Shown one piece after another: positions 54,676 through 62,215 of a stretch of 64,000 bases of DNA. The position numbers and the translations under genes were made by a program. A model generated the notes under the pieces. The model ran no database searches, was not told where the DNA came from, and worked only from the letters and a program-made list of their open reading frames with translations. This stretch comes from Ralstonia mannitolilytica (lineage in GTDB: Bacteria; Pseudomonadota; Gammaproteobacteria; Burkholderiales; Burkholderiaceae). The DNA is taken from positions 342,625-406,624 of the forward strand of contig NZ_CAJPVG010000003.1 in assembly GCF_905397375.1 (NCBI RefSeq), read 5' to 3'. How positions within the stretch are numbered: position 1 is the stretch's first letter; the number at the start of each line of letters is the position of its first letter.

Positions 54676-55044
54676 TCAGGCGGCCTGTTCAGTTTGAGCG
54701 GCGGCCTTCTTGGCCTCTTCGCGCTGCACTTCCTTCATCATCGGCGACGGAGCCGTCTCAGCCTTCTTGGTCTGGACGATGAGGTGACGCAGCACGGCGT
54801 CGTTGAACTTGAATGCGTGCTCGAGCTCGGCCAGGGTTTCCTTGCCGCATTCGATGTTCATGCACACGTAGTGAGCCTTGGCGAGTTTCTGGATCATGTA
54901 GGCCAGTTGACGACGGCCCCAATCCTCGACGCGATGCACTTGACCGCCCTGCGCGGTGACCGTGCTCTTGTAGCGCTCGATCATCGCGGGCACTTGCTCG
55001 CTCTGGTCCGGATGGACGATGAAGACGATTTCGTAATGACGCAT
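54676..55044 (-). CDS. rpsF: 30S ribosomal protein S6
   Basis: 122-residue S6: MRHYEIVFIVHPDQSEQVPA, VHRVEDWGRRQLAYMIQKLA, AHYVCMNIECGKETLAELEH. Ends in the Ala/Glu-rich tail EEAKKAAAQTEQAA. First gene of the ribosomal/primosome operon; a strong promoter lies 68 bp upstream. Confidence 0.98.
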   Translation of the reverse strand: MRHYEIVFIVHPDQSEQVPAMIERYKSTVTAQGGQVHRVEDWGRRQLAYMIQKLAKAHYVCMNIECGKETLAELEHAFKFNDAVLRHLIVQTKKAETAPSPMMKEVQREEAKKAAAQTEQAA

Positions 55045-55111
55045 TGACGCTCCTTATGGATAAAGCCGCCCGGGCGTCACACTCCGGTGCGGCAAGGTTG
55101 AATAGCCTGCC

Positions 55112-55141
55112 ATTATACGCAGACTCGGCGGATTTTTTCAA
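55112..55141 (-). promoter_or_regulatory. sigma-70 promoter of rpsF operon
   Basis: On the minus strand TTGAAA (55136-55141), 18-bp spacer, then a perfect TATAAT (55112-55117). The -35 box overlaps the last codons of the upstream asparaginase gene. Confidence 0.8.
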
Positions 55142-56142
55142 TATCGATCAATGACTTGCTGCAGGGCGCCTGCTTCTTGCCCGATGCGGCCCGAGGCCAG
55201 AAGCAACGCGAGCAGCACACGTGCCTTGTACGGATTGAGCGAACCGCTCGACGCCCAGCCCTTTCCGTCGGGCTGCGCTGGCACCACGCCTGCGCCGGTG
55301 CGCGTCGACCGAACAACGAACACGCCCTGCTGGCTGGCCCGGTTGAGCGCCGCTTCGAGGTTCGAGTGGATGGAACCCGCGCCCGTTGCAGCAACCACGA
55401 TGCCCTTCACGCCGGCGGCGACCAGCCCATCGACCAGGCGCGCATCGGGTTGGGCGTAGCTGGCAACCACCTCCACCCACGGCCACTGGCCGGCAGGCGG
55501 CATCGGCAAGACATCGGTGGCGGCAAGCGGGCGCGCAGACCGCTGAAACTGCACGTGCGAATCGAGCACGAAGCCCAGTGGGCCCATGTCGGGCGAAACG
55601 AAGGCCTCCACCGCGTACGTGTGCCCCTTCTGCACATCCCGCGCGGCGTGCACGCGCTGGTTGAGCGCCACCAGCACACCTTGCCCACGCGCGGCGGGAC
55701 TGGCCGCCAGCCGCACCGCATTGAGCAGATTCAACGGACCGTCGGCGGAGAGCGAAGTCGAAGGCCGCATCGCGGCTGTCATGACGATGGGCGTATCGGT
55801 CTGCTGGGTCAGGTGCAGCAGCATCGCGGTTTCTTCGAGCGTATCGGTGCCATGCGTGACGACCACGCCGTCCACCCGTTCGACGTCGATCCAGTGCCGG
55901 ATGCGCGAGACAAGCTTCTCCCACACGTCGAACGACACATCCTTGCTGTCGATCTGGGCGACCTGCTCGGCACGTATGTTGGCAATGCGCTCTAGGCCGA
56001 GCTTGCTCGCGGCCAGCAGTTGGTCGATGGGGACAGCGCCAGCGCGGTAGCGTGCGGCAGAGCCAGCGTCGTCAGCGGAACCGGCGATTGTGCCGCCGGT
56101 GGCGAGGATGGCAATGGTAGGCAGGGACATCGTTGCGGACAT
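55138..56142 (-). CDS. L-asparaginase
   Basis: 334-residue asparaginase/glutaminase-fold enzyme hydrolysing asparagine. First active-site block ILATGGTIAGSAD (nucleophile Thr18), second VVTHGTDTLEETAML (Thr-Asp), then MTAAMRPSTSLSADGPLNLL. There is no signal peptide, so it is cytosolic although it resembles type II enzymes in sequence. Start is ATG 56140-56142 or 56128-56130; neither has a clear ribosome site. Confidence 0.93.
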   Translation of the reverse strand: MSATMSLPTIAILATGGTIAGSADDAGSAARYRAGAVPIDQLLAASKLGLERIANIRAEQVAQIDSKDVSFDVWEKLVSRIRHWIDVERVDGVVVTHGTDTLEETAMLLHLTQQTDTPIVMTAAMRPSTSLSADGPLNLLNAVRLAASPAARGQGVLVALNQRVHAARDVQKGHTYAVEAFVSPDMGPLGFVLDSHVQFQRSARPLAATDVLPMPPAGQWPWVEVVASYAQPDARLVDGLVAAGVKGIVVAATGAGSIHSNLEAALNRASQQGVFVVRSTRTGAGVVPAQPDGKGWASSGSLNPYKARVLLALLLASGRIGQEAGALQQVIDRY

Positions 56143-56220
56143 GCGTGGTGGGCAAGCCGCGCATTGTATCTGTCCGTCACGCCCTTGTTGACGGGGGATT
56201 GCCCTCGGCGAGGGCGGCCA

Positions 56221-56250
56221 AAAGAAAACGCCGGCACTCAGGCCGGCGTC
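56221..56250 (-). terminator. Rho-independent terminator of fpr
   Basis: Eight-bp GC stem (56229-56236 with 56243-56250), then a broken T-run on the minus strand; 20 bp past the fpr stop. Confidence 0.75.
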
Positions 56251-56269
56251 TGCACGTGAAACACGCAGC

Positions 56270-57046
56270 TTACTTTTCGACGAAGGCGCGCTCGATCACG
56301 TAGTCGCCTGCTTCGCCCATGCGCGGCGAAATCTTGAAGCCGCGCGCATCGAGGAGCTTGCAGGTGTCTTCGAGCATGGCGGGGCTGCCGCAGATCATGG
56401 CACGGTCCACGGCAGGATCAAGCGGCGGCAGCCCGATGTCCGCCGAGAGCTTGCCGCTGTCGGCCAGATCGGTCAGGCGGCCCATGTTGCGGAACGGCTC
56501 GCGCGTGACGGTCGGGTAGTAGATCAGTTTTTCGCGTACCTGGTCGCCAAAGAACTCGTTGTTCGGCAGTTCGCTGGTGATGAAGTCGGCATAGGCCAGT
56601 TCGCTCACCTGGCGCACGCCGTGCAGCAGCACGACCTTTTCGAAGCGCTCGTAGGTTTCCGGATCCTGGATGATGCTCATGAACGGCGCCAGACCCGTGC
56701 CGGTGCCGAACAGGTACAGGTGCTTGCCGGGCAGCAGATCGTCCAGCACGAGCGTGCCGACCGGCTTCTTGCTGACGAGCACCTTGTCGCCCACCTTCAG
56801 GTGTTGCAGGCGGGAAGTCAGCGGGCCGTTCGGCACCTTGATGCTGAAGAACTCGAGATGCTCTTCGTAGTTCGGGCTGGCGATGCTGTACGCCCGCATC
56901 AGCGGCTTGCCCTCGACTTCCAGCCCGAGCATGACGAAGTGTCCGTTATGGAAGCGCAGTGCCTGGTCGCGCGTGGTCTTGAAGCTGAACAGCGAGTCGT
57001 TCCAGTGGTGGACGCTCAGAACGGTCTCTTGATTAAAAGCGGACAT
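56270..57046 (-). CDS. fpr: ferredoxin-NADP+ reductase
   Basis: 258-residue FAD enzyme exchanging electrons between NADPH and ferredoxin or flavodoxin. FAD motif MRAYSIASPNYEEHLEFFSI, NADP-loop LFGTGTGLAPFMSI, and the C-terminal ERAFVEK lacking an aromatic cap as in bacterial subclass I/II Fpr. ATG at 57044-57046 (MSAFNQETVLSVHHW). Transcribed divergently from lexA; the SOS boxes lie nearer lexA. Confidence 0.95.
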   Translation of the reverse strand: MSAFNQETVLSVHHWNDSLFSFKTTRDQALRFHNGHFVMLGLEVEGKPLMRAYSIASPNYEEHLEFFSIKVPNGPLTSRLQHLKVGDKVLVSKKPVGTLVLDDLLPGKHLYLFGTGTGLAPFMSIIQDPETYERFEKVVLLHGVRQVSELAYADFITSELPNNEFFGDQVREKLIYYPTVTREPFRNMGRLTDLADSGKLSADIGLPPLDPAVDRAMICGSPAMLEDTCKLLDARGFKISPRMGEAGDYVIERAFVEK

Positions 57047-57247
57047 GGTGACGTTCGGGCCGGCCAATGAGGCTCTACGGCGGTGCAAAAATCGGTCAAG
57101 GCCTTGATTTTATGCGATTCTCCGCCGCCGCGCCTGCATGGATTGCGCATAAGCTTCTAACTGGCGGCACAGGTTTTGACCTGGATCAGGCGCGCTTCCG
57201 CACTCCCGCAACATGTTTCAACGAAATCACTTGCGCTTCCCACGCCA

Positions 57248-57282
57248 CTGTATAAAATCACAGCACCTGTTCAGATATACAG
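57248..57282 (+). promoter_or_regulatory. two tandem LexA-binding SOS boxes
   Basis: Two perfect CTGT-N8-ACAG palindromes, 57248-57263 and 57267-57282, 19 bp centre to centre, ending 7 bp before the lexA ATG. Dual boxes at lexA are the classic autoregulatory layout. The second box is so near the ATG that it lies in the transcript or overlaps the start region. Confidence 0.95.
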
Positions 57283-57289
57283 TGCACCG

Positions 57290-57943
57290 ATGGCCACCCT
57301 CACCGCCCGCCAGCAGCAGATTTTCGACTTGATCCGCCAGACGATCCAGCGCACCGGCTTTCCGCCTACACGCGCCGAGATCGCCGCGGAGTTCGGCTTC
57401 TCGTCGCCCAACGCGGCAGAAGAACACCTGCGGGCGCTGGCGCGCAAGGGGGTGATCGAACTCACGCCCGGCGCATCGCGCGGCATCCGCCTGCGCACGG
57501 CGGGCGACGAGGCCGGCCAGCACCAGTTTTCATTGCCGTCGATGGGCCTGATGCAGCTGACGCTTCCACTGGTCGGCCGCGTGGCCGCCGGCAGCCCGAT
57601 CCTTGCGGCCGAGCATATCGACCGGCAATATCAGGTTGACCCGTCGCTGTTTTCCGCCCAGCCGGATTTCCTGCTCAAGGTGCGCGGCATGAGCATGCGC
57701 GACGCGGGCATCCTGGATGGCGACCTGCTGGCGGTACAGCGCGCCACGGAAGCCGCCAACGGCAAGATCGTCGTTGCCCGGCTGGGCGACGATGTCACGG
57801 TCAAGCGCTTCCAGCGCAAAGGCCGCCATGTCGAGCTGATTGCCGAGAACCCGGATTTCGAACCGATCCACGTCGACCTGGATCGTGACGAATTCCACCT
57901 GGAGGGCTTGGCGGTCGGTCTGATCCGGCCTGCCGCCCCGTAA
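57290..57943 (+). CDS. lexA: SOS repressor LexA
   Basis: 217-residue repressor. N-terminal winged HTH (ARQQQIFDLIRQTIQRTGFP, EIAAEFGFSSPNAAEEHLRA), then the S24 self-cleavage domain: scissile bond Ala100-Gly101 in GRVAAGSPILA, nucleophile Ser135 in RGMSMRDAGI and Lys172 in DDVTVKRFQRK. Start ATG 57290 follows directly after the operators; an upstream in-frame Met is not used. RecA-stimulated autocleavage derepresses SOS genes. Confidence 0.98.
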   Translation: MATLTARQQQIFDLIRQTIQRTGFPPTRAEIAAEFGFSSPNAAEEHLRALARKGVIELTPGASRGIRLRTAGDEAGQHQFSLPSMGLMQLTLPLVGRVAAGSPILAAEHIDRQYQVDPSLFSAQPDFLLKVRGMSMRDAGILDGDLLAVQRATEAANGKIVVARLGDDVTVKRFQRKGRHVELIAENPDFEPIHVDLDRDEFHLEGLAVGLIRPAAP

Positions 57944-58078
57944 CCCGACGGGCGCACGTCGCGACCTGAACTTCGGCGCCCACATTCTCCGTTGTTCCTC
58001 TCAACCCCGGAGGTGAGCCCTGGCTCGCCAAGGCGGAGTTTTGCCGCCCGCTTTCCACCCGAACTCACGAGGTCTGCC

Positions 58079-58264
58079 ATGCGACTCGGATCGATGTCCT
58101 CCCGCCGCCGCCCGGTGCATCCGGTGCCCTTTCGCCAAACCCAGGGCGTGCGTATCTATCAAGGGGAACAGCGTCGCACGATGGTAGGCAGCATGGCCGC
58201 CATCTGCCGCATGCTGGATGCCATTCCGGCAGCTTCGCGCGCAGCGGGCGCTGAAGGTTACTGA
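58079..58264 (+). CDS. small basic hypothetical protein, 61 aa
   Basis: Short gene with a good ribosome site (cgagg 6 nt before the ATG). Product MRLGSMSSRRRPVHPVPFRQ, then a more regular second half RRTMVGSMAAICRMLDAIPA. Family not recognised. It follows lexA by 135 bp on the same strand and ends before a pair of terminator-bearing elements; no SOS box of its own was seen. Confidence 0.5.
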   Translation: MRLGSMSSRRRPVHPVPFRQTQGVRIYQGEQRRTMVGSMAAICRMLDAIPAASRAAGAEGY

Positions 58265-58340
58265 GCGATGGAATCCCGCCTTGGCAGCCGATCAGGGCAT
58301 ACCCCAATGCTGCCGCCGCAACTGATTTCATACACTGGCC

Positions 58341-58404
58341 GTGCCCTGAGGACAGGGCTTTCTTCAACTGATTTTCGGCCCGCCTTTTGAGCGGGCTGTT
58401 TTTT
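58341..58404 (+). ncRNA. candidate small RNA 1 of a tandem pair
   Basis: A TACACT hexamer (58331-58336) precedes gtgccct (58341). The element has a 5' hairpin (58343-58348 with 58353-58358), a U/A-rich linker, then a terminator hairpin (58378-58383 with 58391-58396) and a T-run to 58404. No gene lies between this and the preceding small gene. It mirrors the next element in layout and in the gtgccct start. Confidence 0.4.
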
Positions 58405-58504
58405 CAGGCCGCGTGTTGCCGCAGCGCCACATTCGCGGATGTTCCGTCAGCAAAACAGACGTTTACCCGGATTTTGTTTGGCGTGGGTGACAGTAGTATT
58501 GCCA

Positions 58505-58566
58505 GTGCCCTCAGGGGCAATTGAGATCGCTGAATTCGAAGCCCGCTGACTGCGGGCTTTTTTTTT
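58505..58566 (+). ncRNA. candidate small RNA 2 of a tandem pair
   Basis: A TAGTAT hexamer (58494-58499) sits 5 bp before gtgccct (58505). Hairpin 58506-58510 with 58515-58519, a linker of about 20 nt, then a seven-bp terminator stem (58540-58546 with 58552-58558) and nine T. It occupies a gap with no coding gene on either strand; the neighbouring cupin gene runs the other way and needs no plus-strand terminator. Confidence 0.45.
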
Positions 58567-58574
58567 GCCCGCGG

Positions 58575-58886
58575 CTAGACGCTACCGGCAGTTTCCACGA
58601 CGAGGATCCGCGCCGCGCCGCGCGGATGTGCGACGTGCTCGCATCCGACGCCGGCAAAGAAGATGTCGCCGACGGCCAGCGTAGCGACCTTCTCCTTGCC
58701 GGCCTCCCGGTAATGCATGTCGACGGTGCCGTCGAGCACCACGAAGACCTCCTCCCCGTCGTTCACGTGCCAGCGGTAAGGCTGATCCGTCCAATGCAGG
58801 CGCGTGGTGATGCCACCCATGTTGGCGATGTCCAGCGCGCCCCAGGCGCGATCGGCGGTGAATGACTTGGCGCGGATGATCTTCAT
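58575..58886 (-). CDS. cupin domain protein
   Basis: 103-residue single-domain cupin: WHVNDGEEVFVVLDGTVDMH is motif 1 and GVGCEHVAHPRGAARILVVE motif 2, giving metal-binding His/Glu positions. Function unknown; the fold serves dioxygenases, isomerases and sensors. ATG at 58884-58886 (MKIIRAKSFTADRAWG). It is 16 bp downstream of the M20 peptidase gene on the same strand. Confidence 0.88.
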   Translation of the reverse strand: MKIIRAKSFTADRAWGALDIANMGGITTRLHWTDQPYRWHVNDGEEVFVVLDGTVDMHYREAGKEKVATLAVGDIFFAGVGCEHVAHPRGAARILVVETAGSV

Positions 58887-58902
58887 GGCGATCGGCCGGT
58901 GC

Positions 58903-60633
58903 TTACTGCATCGACTGCAGGTTGCCGATACGCACGAGCATCTCGGTAAACATCTGCATGTCGAGGTCCAGGTCCGGCACTTCCTTGTACTCGTTGGCGT
59001 TGTGCGCGGTGTACTTCTTGCCCGGCATGGCCGGACCGAAGTTGATGGCATTCGGCATCAGCTTGGCGGTGGTGCTGCCCGCCGTCGGCACGGGCTTGGC
59101 GTCGAGGCCGGTGGTGTCGCCATAGATGTTGAGCAGCGTCGCCAGCCATGCGCCCTTCGGGTCGCGCGCCATCCAGTTGCCCTGGTCGTGCGTGATTTCA
59201 AGCGCGATGTGGTTGGCACTGGCCCAGGCGTTGATCTTGCCGGCAATCTCGCCGCGTAGCGCATCGGGCGTCTTGCCGCGCGGCATGCGTACGTTGGCGA
59301 CGACCTCAACGCGGCCGTTCTTGTCGCCGATCACGTTGGGCGAGATGGTGAGCGGGCCCATGAAGTCGTCCTTGTAGGCCACGCCCATGGTGCTGCCGAG
59401 GTAATCGGTCCCGTAGAGATCGATGATGTAGCGCACCGCGTGGGCATACGCGTTGTCGGCCAGGCCGAGATCGGCTGAATTGAGGAACAACGCCAGGCGC
59501 GGCAGCGGGTTGACGCCCTCTTCCGGACGCGAGCCGTGAGCCGACGCTCCGGTGACCTTCACCACAACGGCATCCGCATTGCGCGTGATGTCGATGGAGA
59601 ACTTGCCCTGGGCGGCCAGGCCGCTGACGAACGCGTCGCGCTTGGCTTCTAGCGCCGCGACGATCGCACCGAGATCGCCGCCCTTGAGCGTGGCGGTGGC
59701 CGTCTGCGGAACGGAGTTGGCCGACGCTGCGCCCGACATCGAAACGATGGCCGTGCGCGAGGCATCTCCGGCCTGCGCGGGGAATCCGACCTTCAGCGCG
59801 CCCGAGCCCTTTTCAGCCACCACGGCCGGGTACTTGCTGTCGAGGACGATGTTGTACGCGGGCAGTTGCGTGCGCTCACGGTAGTACTTCATGCCGTCGC
59901 CGCCGGTTTCCTCGGTGGTTTCGATCATCAGGCGAATGGTGCGGGCCAGCGGTACGCCGCTGTCCTTGACGGTCTTCATGGCATAGAGCGCGGCGGCAAT
60001 CGAACCCTTGTCGTCAATCGTGCCGCGGCCGTACAGCAGGTTGCCGACACGCGTGACCTTGAACGGGTCGAGCTTGGTGCCGTCACCGAGCACCCACTCC
60101 TCCGCCTTGGCGGGCACGACGTCGGCGTGCGTGAGGATGCCGAATTCGTCGGAGCCCGTGCCGGGCAGCGTCACCTCGAACACGCGGTTGTCGACGTTGC
60201 GATACTTCAGGCCGAAGTCCTGCGCCATGCCTTCGACCAGCTTGCCGAATGCGACGATGGCAGGGTTCTCGTGCTGCGGGATCTTGTCGTCGCGCACCGT
60301 CGGCAGGGCGACCATCTTCTCGATCGTGCCGATCACCGCCTGCTGGTTGTGCAGGCGGTTGTAAAGGCCGAGAAGCCGGCCGATGTTGACGAGGTCGTCG
60401 CCAGAGAGCGGCGCCTTCTTCTGGTACGCGGCCACGCTGCCCGCCACTTGCGGATCAGCCTTGGCGGCCGCGGCGAGGAAGCTGTTCAGGTCGGCCGACG
60501 CCTTGGATTGCTGGGCGGCGAGCAACGCATCGAGTTGCGGCTTCTGAAGCGTGGCGGCCAAGGCCCCGGCGCCGAACGTGAGGGACAGCGCGATGGTCAG
60601 GGCAGACAGGCCAATACGGGCAGGACGTTGCAT
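58903..60633 (-). CDS. secreted M20 family metallopeptidase (dipeptidase)
   Basis: 576-residue exported zinc peptidase. Signal peptide MQRPARIGLSALTIALSLTF with AlaAla cleavage near residue 26, then metal ligands in GILTHADVVPA (His), GRGTIDDKGSIA (Asp), and LMIETTEETGGDGMKYY (Glu-Glu); the lid domain contains GASAHGSRPEEGVNP with the conserved His. An N-terminal extension of about 80 residues before the catalytic core is predicted helical. Resembles Sapep-like dipeptidases with signal. ATG at 60631-60633; the long upstream open frame is spurious. Confidence 0.92.
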   Translation of the reverse strand: MQRPARIGLSALTIALSLTFGAGALAATLQKPQLDALLAAQQSKASADLNSFLAAAAKADPQVAGSVAAYQKKAPLSGDDLVNIGRLLGLYNRLHNQQAVIGTIEKMVALPTVRDDKIPQHENPAIVAFGKLVEGMAQDFGLKYRNVDNRVFEVTLPGTGSDEFGILTHADVVPAKAEEWVLGDGTKLDPFKVTRVGNLLYGRGTIDDKGSIAAALYAMKTVKDSGVPLARTIRLMIETTEETGGDGMKYYRERTQLPAYNIVLDSKYPAVVAEKGSGALKVGFPAQAGDASRTAIVSMSGAASANSVPQTATATLKGGDLGAIVAALEAKRDAFVSGLAAQGKFSIDITRNADAVVVKVTGASAHGSRPEEGVNPLPRLALFLNSADLGLADNAYAHAVRYIIDLYGTDYLGSTMGVAYKDDFMGPLTISPNVIGDKNGRVEVVANVRMPRGKTPDALRGEIAGKINAWASANHIALEITHDQGNWMARDPKGAWLATLLNIYGDTTGLDAKPVPTAGSTTAKLMPNAINFGPAMPGKKYTAHNANEYKEVPDLDLDMQMFTEMLVRIGNLQSMQ

Positions 60634-60767
60634 CGAAACGGTTTCTGGAAAAGGCGAAGGCGCCATCATAGGGGCGAAGCGCACGGCATGCATTGTGCAG
60701 CGCGAAAAACACCGGCCGGGGCCCGCGCGCGTTATCGTTATGCTTGGCGCTTTCCCAGGAGGCCTGC

Positions 60768-61160
60768 ATGGAACCGTCTCTGGATACCGCCCCCGAGCTG
60801 CGCCACGTGCTCGAAGACCTGCGGCGGCGCGAGCCCATCTTCCACCGCCCGGAGTTCGGTACGCGTCGCGAAGATTTCGAGCGCATGACGACCGAAGACT
60901 TCTGGGAGGTCGGTGCCTCTGGGCAACGCTACAGCCGCAGCTATGTGCTAGGCGTGCTCGATGCCCGGCACAGGCACATCGGTGAGGACTTCTGGCAGAC
61001 GCGCGATTTCCGCTGCCAGGAGATTGCGCCGGACAACTACTTGCTGACGTACACGCTGGTGCAGTCGAACCGCACCACACGGCGGGCGACGCTGTGGCGG
61101 CGTACGGAGGATGGATGGAAGGCGGTCTACCACCAGGGCACGGTGGTCGCCGACGTCTAG
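60768..61160 (+). CDS. DUF4440 / NTF2-like protein
   Basis: 130-residue protein of the SnoaL/DUF4440 NTF2-like fold: MEPSLDTAPELRHVLEDLRR, FERMTTEDFWEVGASGQRYS, LTYTLVQSNRTTRRATLWRR and WKAVYHQGTVVADV. An excellent AGGAGG ribosome site lies 5 nt before the ATG at 60768. Function unknown. Divergent from the M20 peptidase. Confidence 0.88.
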   Translation: MEPSLDTAPELRHVLEDLRRREPIFHRPEFGTRREDFERMTTEDFWEVGASGQRYSRSYVLGVLDARHRHIGEDFWQTRDFRCQEIAPDNYLLTYTLVQSNRTTRRATLWRRTEDGWKAVYHQGTVVADV

Positions 61161-61300
61161 AGGCACGCGGCACGCAAACGCGGGCTTTTTTTCGGTGCAT
61201 CACCGGCAGAGTTCAACCGACTGTGGCGTCGAAACTTTCACACCAGTTGCCGTACGACGCGTGGCCGCCCCAAGCCTTGAAGTGGCCCGCAGTCGATCGA

Positions 61301-61405
61301 TCAGAATGCCGCCTTGCCCACCGACGCGCCACCGTCAACGAACAACGTCTGGCGAGCGATAAAGCCGGCATCCTCTGACAAAAGAAATGCCACGGCCGCG
61401 ACCAC
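61301..61405 (-). pseudogene. 3' remnant of an SDR-family oxidoreductase gene
   Basis: On the minus strand the last 34 codons read VVAAVAFLLSEDAGFIARQT and LFVDGGASVGKAAF then stop, the standard C-terminus of short-chain dehydrogenases. Upstream of about 61405 the frame continues only as unrelated sequence on the complement of another gene fragment, so the 5' part (about 210 residues, with the TGxxxGxG and YxxxK motifs) is gone. Confidence 0.8.
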
Positions 61406-61414
61406 GGCGTCGAC

Positions 61415-61670
61415 AGCCCGTTGTACAAGAACCTTGCGCGCCCCATCAAGCTGGGCGTGGAAGAAGGCTGGGCGGCCAACGTTGAAATAGCCGGCCCGAA
61501 ATATCGCCGCGCAAGGCTCGTTTCGCCCGGTGAGGAAACCCTCTTCTTCAGCGTGACCGCCGTGCTGATGAACAGCACCGGCAACACGCAGGGCAACCCG
61601 GAAGGCGCGTTCCGGGGTGACTACCACTCGCATCCTTATGGCGAGTTCAATCTCGTCGTGCAAACCGCCG
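61415..61670 (+). pseudogene. internal fragment of a DUF4863 (4-hydroxylaminobenzoate lyase-like) gene
   Basis: The plus-strand frame gives LGVEEGWAANVEIAGPKYRR, LFFSVTAVLMNSTGNTQGNP and EGAFRGDYHSHPYGEFNLVV, matching the core of DUF4863 proteins including the histidine-rich DYHSHPYGE. The N-terminal third is missing, and after FNLVV the frame turns to unrelated residues and stops. Weak hints of the family's C-terminal block persist near 61955-61985 in another frame, suggesting decay rather than simple truncation. Confidence 0.75.
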
Positions 61671-62005
61671 GTTGGCTGAGTCAAACACCGACGCGGGCGT
61701 AGCATGTGCCAGACGTCGCGCGTCGTGGCCGGAGGCCGCTCTACAGTGGCTCGGGACCTATCCGCTTTCCGGTCGCCCTCGCTCGCGGCTGGACACAAGC
61801 ACCAGCCCTTTCGGGCCTCCACGCTCGCACTTTCACGACGGTATCGACAACGGCTGGCTGGCGCTCGCGCCGGAACTGCGAGATGACCCTGTCGCACCGG
61901 CTATTCCGGAATCGCTTCGGCGACCACAACAGGAAGGGGACAATCAGGACGCTCGCCGATGCTCTATTCCCATGGCGGGAATATTTCACGGGTTCGCGGC
62001 CCATA
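61671..62005. other. decayed non-coding stretch
   Basis: 335 bp between the DUF4863 fragment and the tRNA-His terminator with no supportable gene; open frames here have nonsensical composition. Probably the eroded 3' part of the fragment and flanking DNA. Confidence 0.6.
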
Positions 62006-62038
62006 AAGAAAAACAGCGCCTTGTATAAGGCGCTGTTT
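62006..62038 (-). terminator. terminator of tRNA-His transcript
   Basis: Perfect 12-bp stem (62011-62022 with 62027-62038), loop gtat, and a T-rich tail on the minus strand, 16 bp after the tRNA 3' end. Confidence 0.85.
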
Positions 62039-62053
62039 CTTCAGGAAATTCGG

Positions 62054-62129
62054 TGGGGTGGCTGATGGGACTCGAACCCACGACGACCAGAATCACAATC
62101 TGGGACTCTACCAACTGAGCTACAGCCAC
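62054..62129 (-). tRNA. tRNA-His (GTG anticodon)
   Basis: Minus-strand cloverleaf: acceptor GTGGCTG / CAGCCAC, D-loop with AGCTCAGTTGGTAGAG, anticodon loop TTGTGAT (GTG), T-loop GGTTCGAGTCC, discriminator C and encoded CCA. The extra G at 62130 is the G-1 base that pairs with C73, diagnostic of tRNA-His. Confidence 0.97.
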
Positions 62130-62172
62130 CGTCGTCTAATCAGTCAGAACTGACTGACCGGAGAAAAACGCG

Positions 62173-62201
62173 ATTATACAAACATTCTCCAGGCGTGACT
62201 A
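62173..62201 (-). promoter_or_regulatory. promoter of tRNA-His
   Basis: Minus-strand TAGTCA (62196-62201), 17-bp spacer, perfect TATAAT (62173-62178), 43 bp before the tRNA. A 7-bp inverted repeat (62140-62146 with 62151-62157) lies in the leader. Confidence 0.7.
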
Positions 62202-62215
62202 GGGGGTGGCGCAAT

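Noticed and set aside
58265..58404. Simple double terminator for lexA and the small gene
   Set aside because: Possible for the first element, but it does not explain the second, matching element at 58505-58566 after a 100-bp gap without a gene.
61421..61702. Complete small gene from ATG 61421
   Set aside because: The frame matches only the internal part of the DUF4863 family and loses homology after FNLVV, so it is a fragment.
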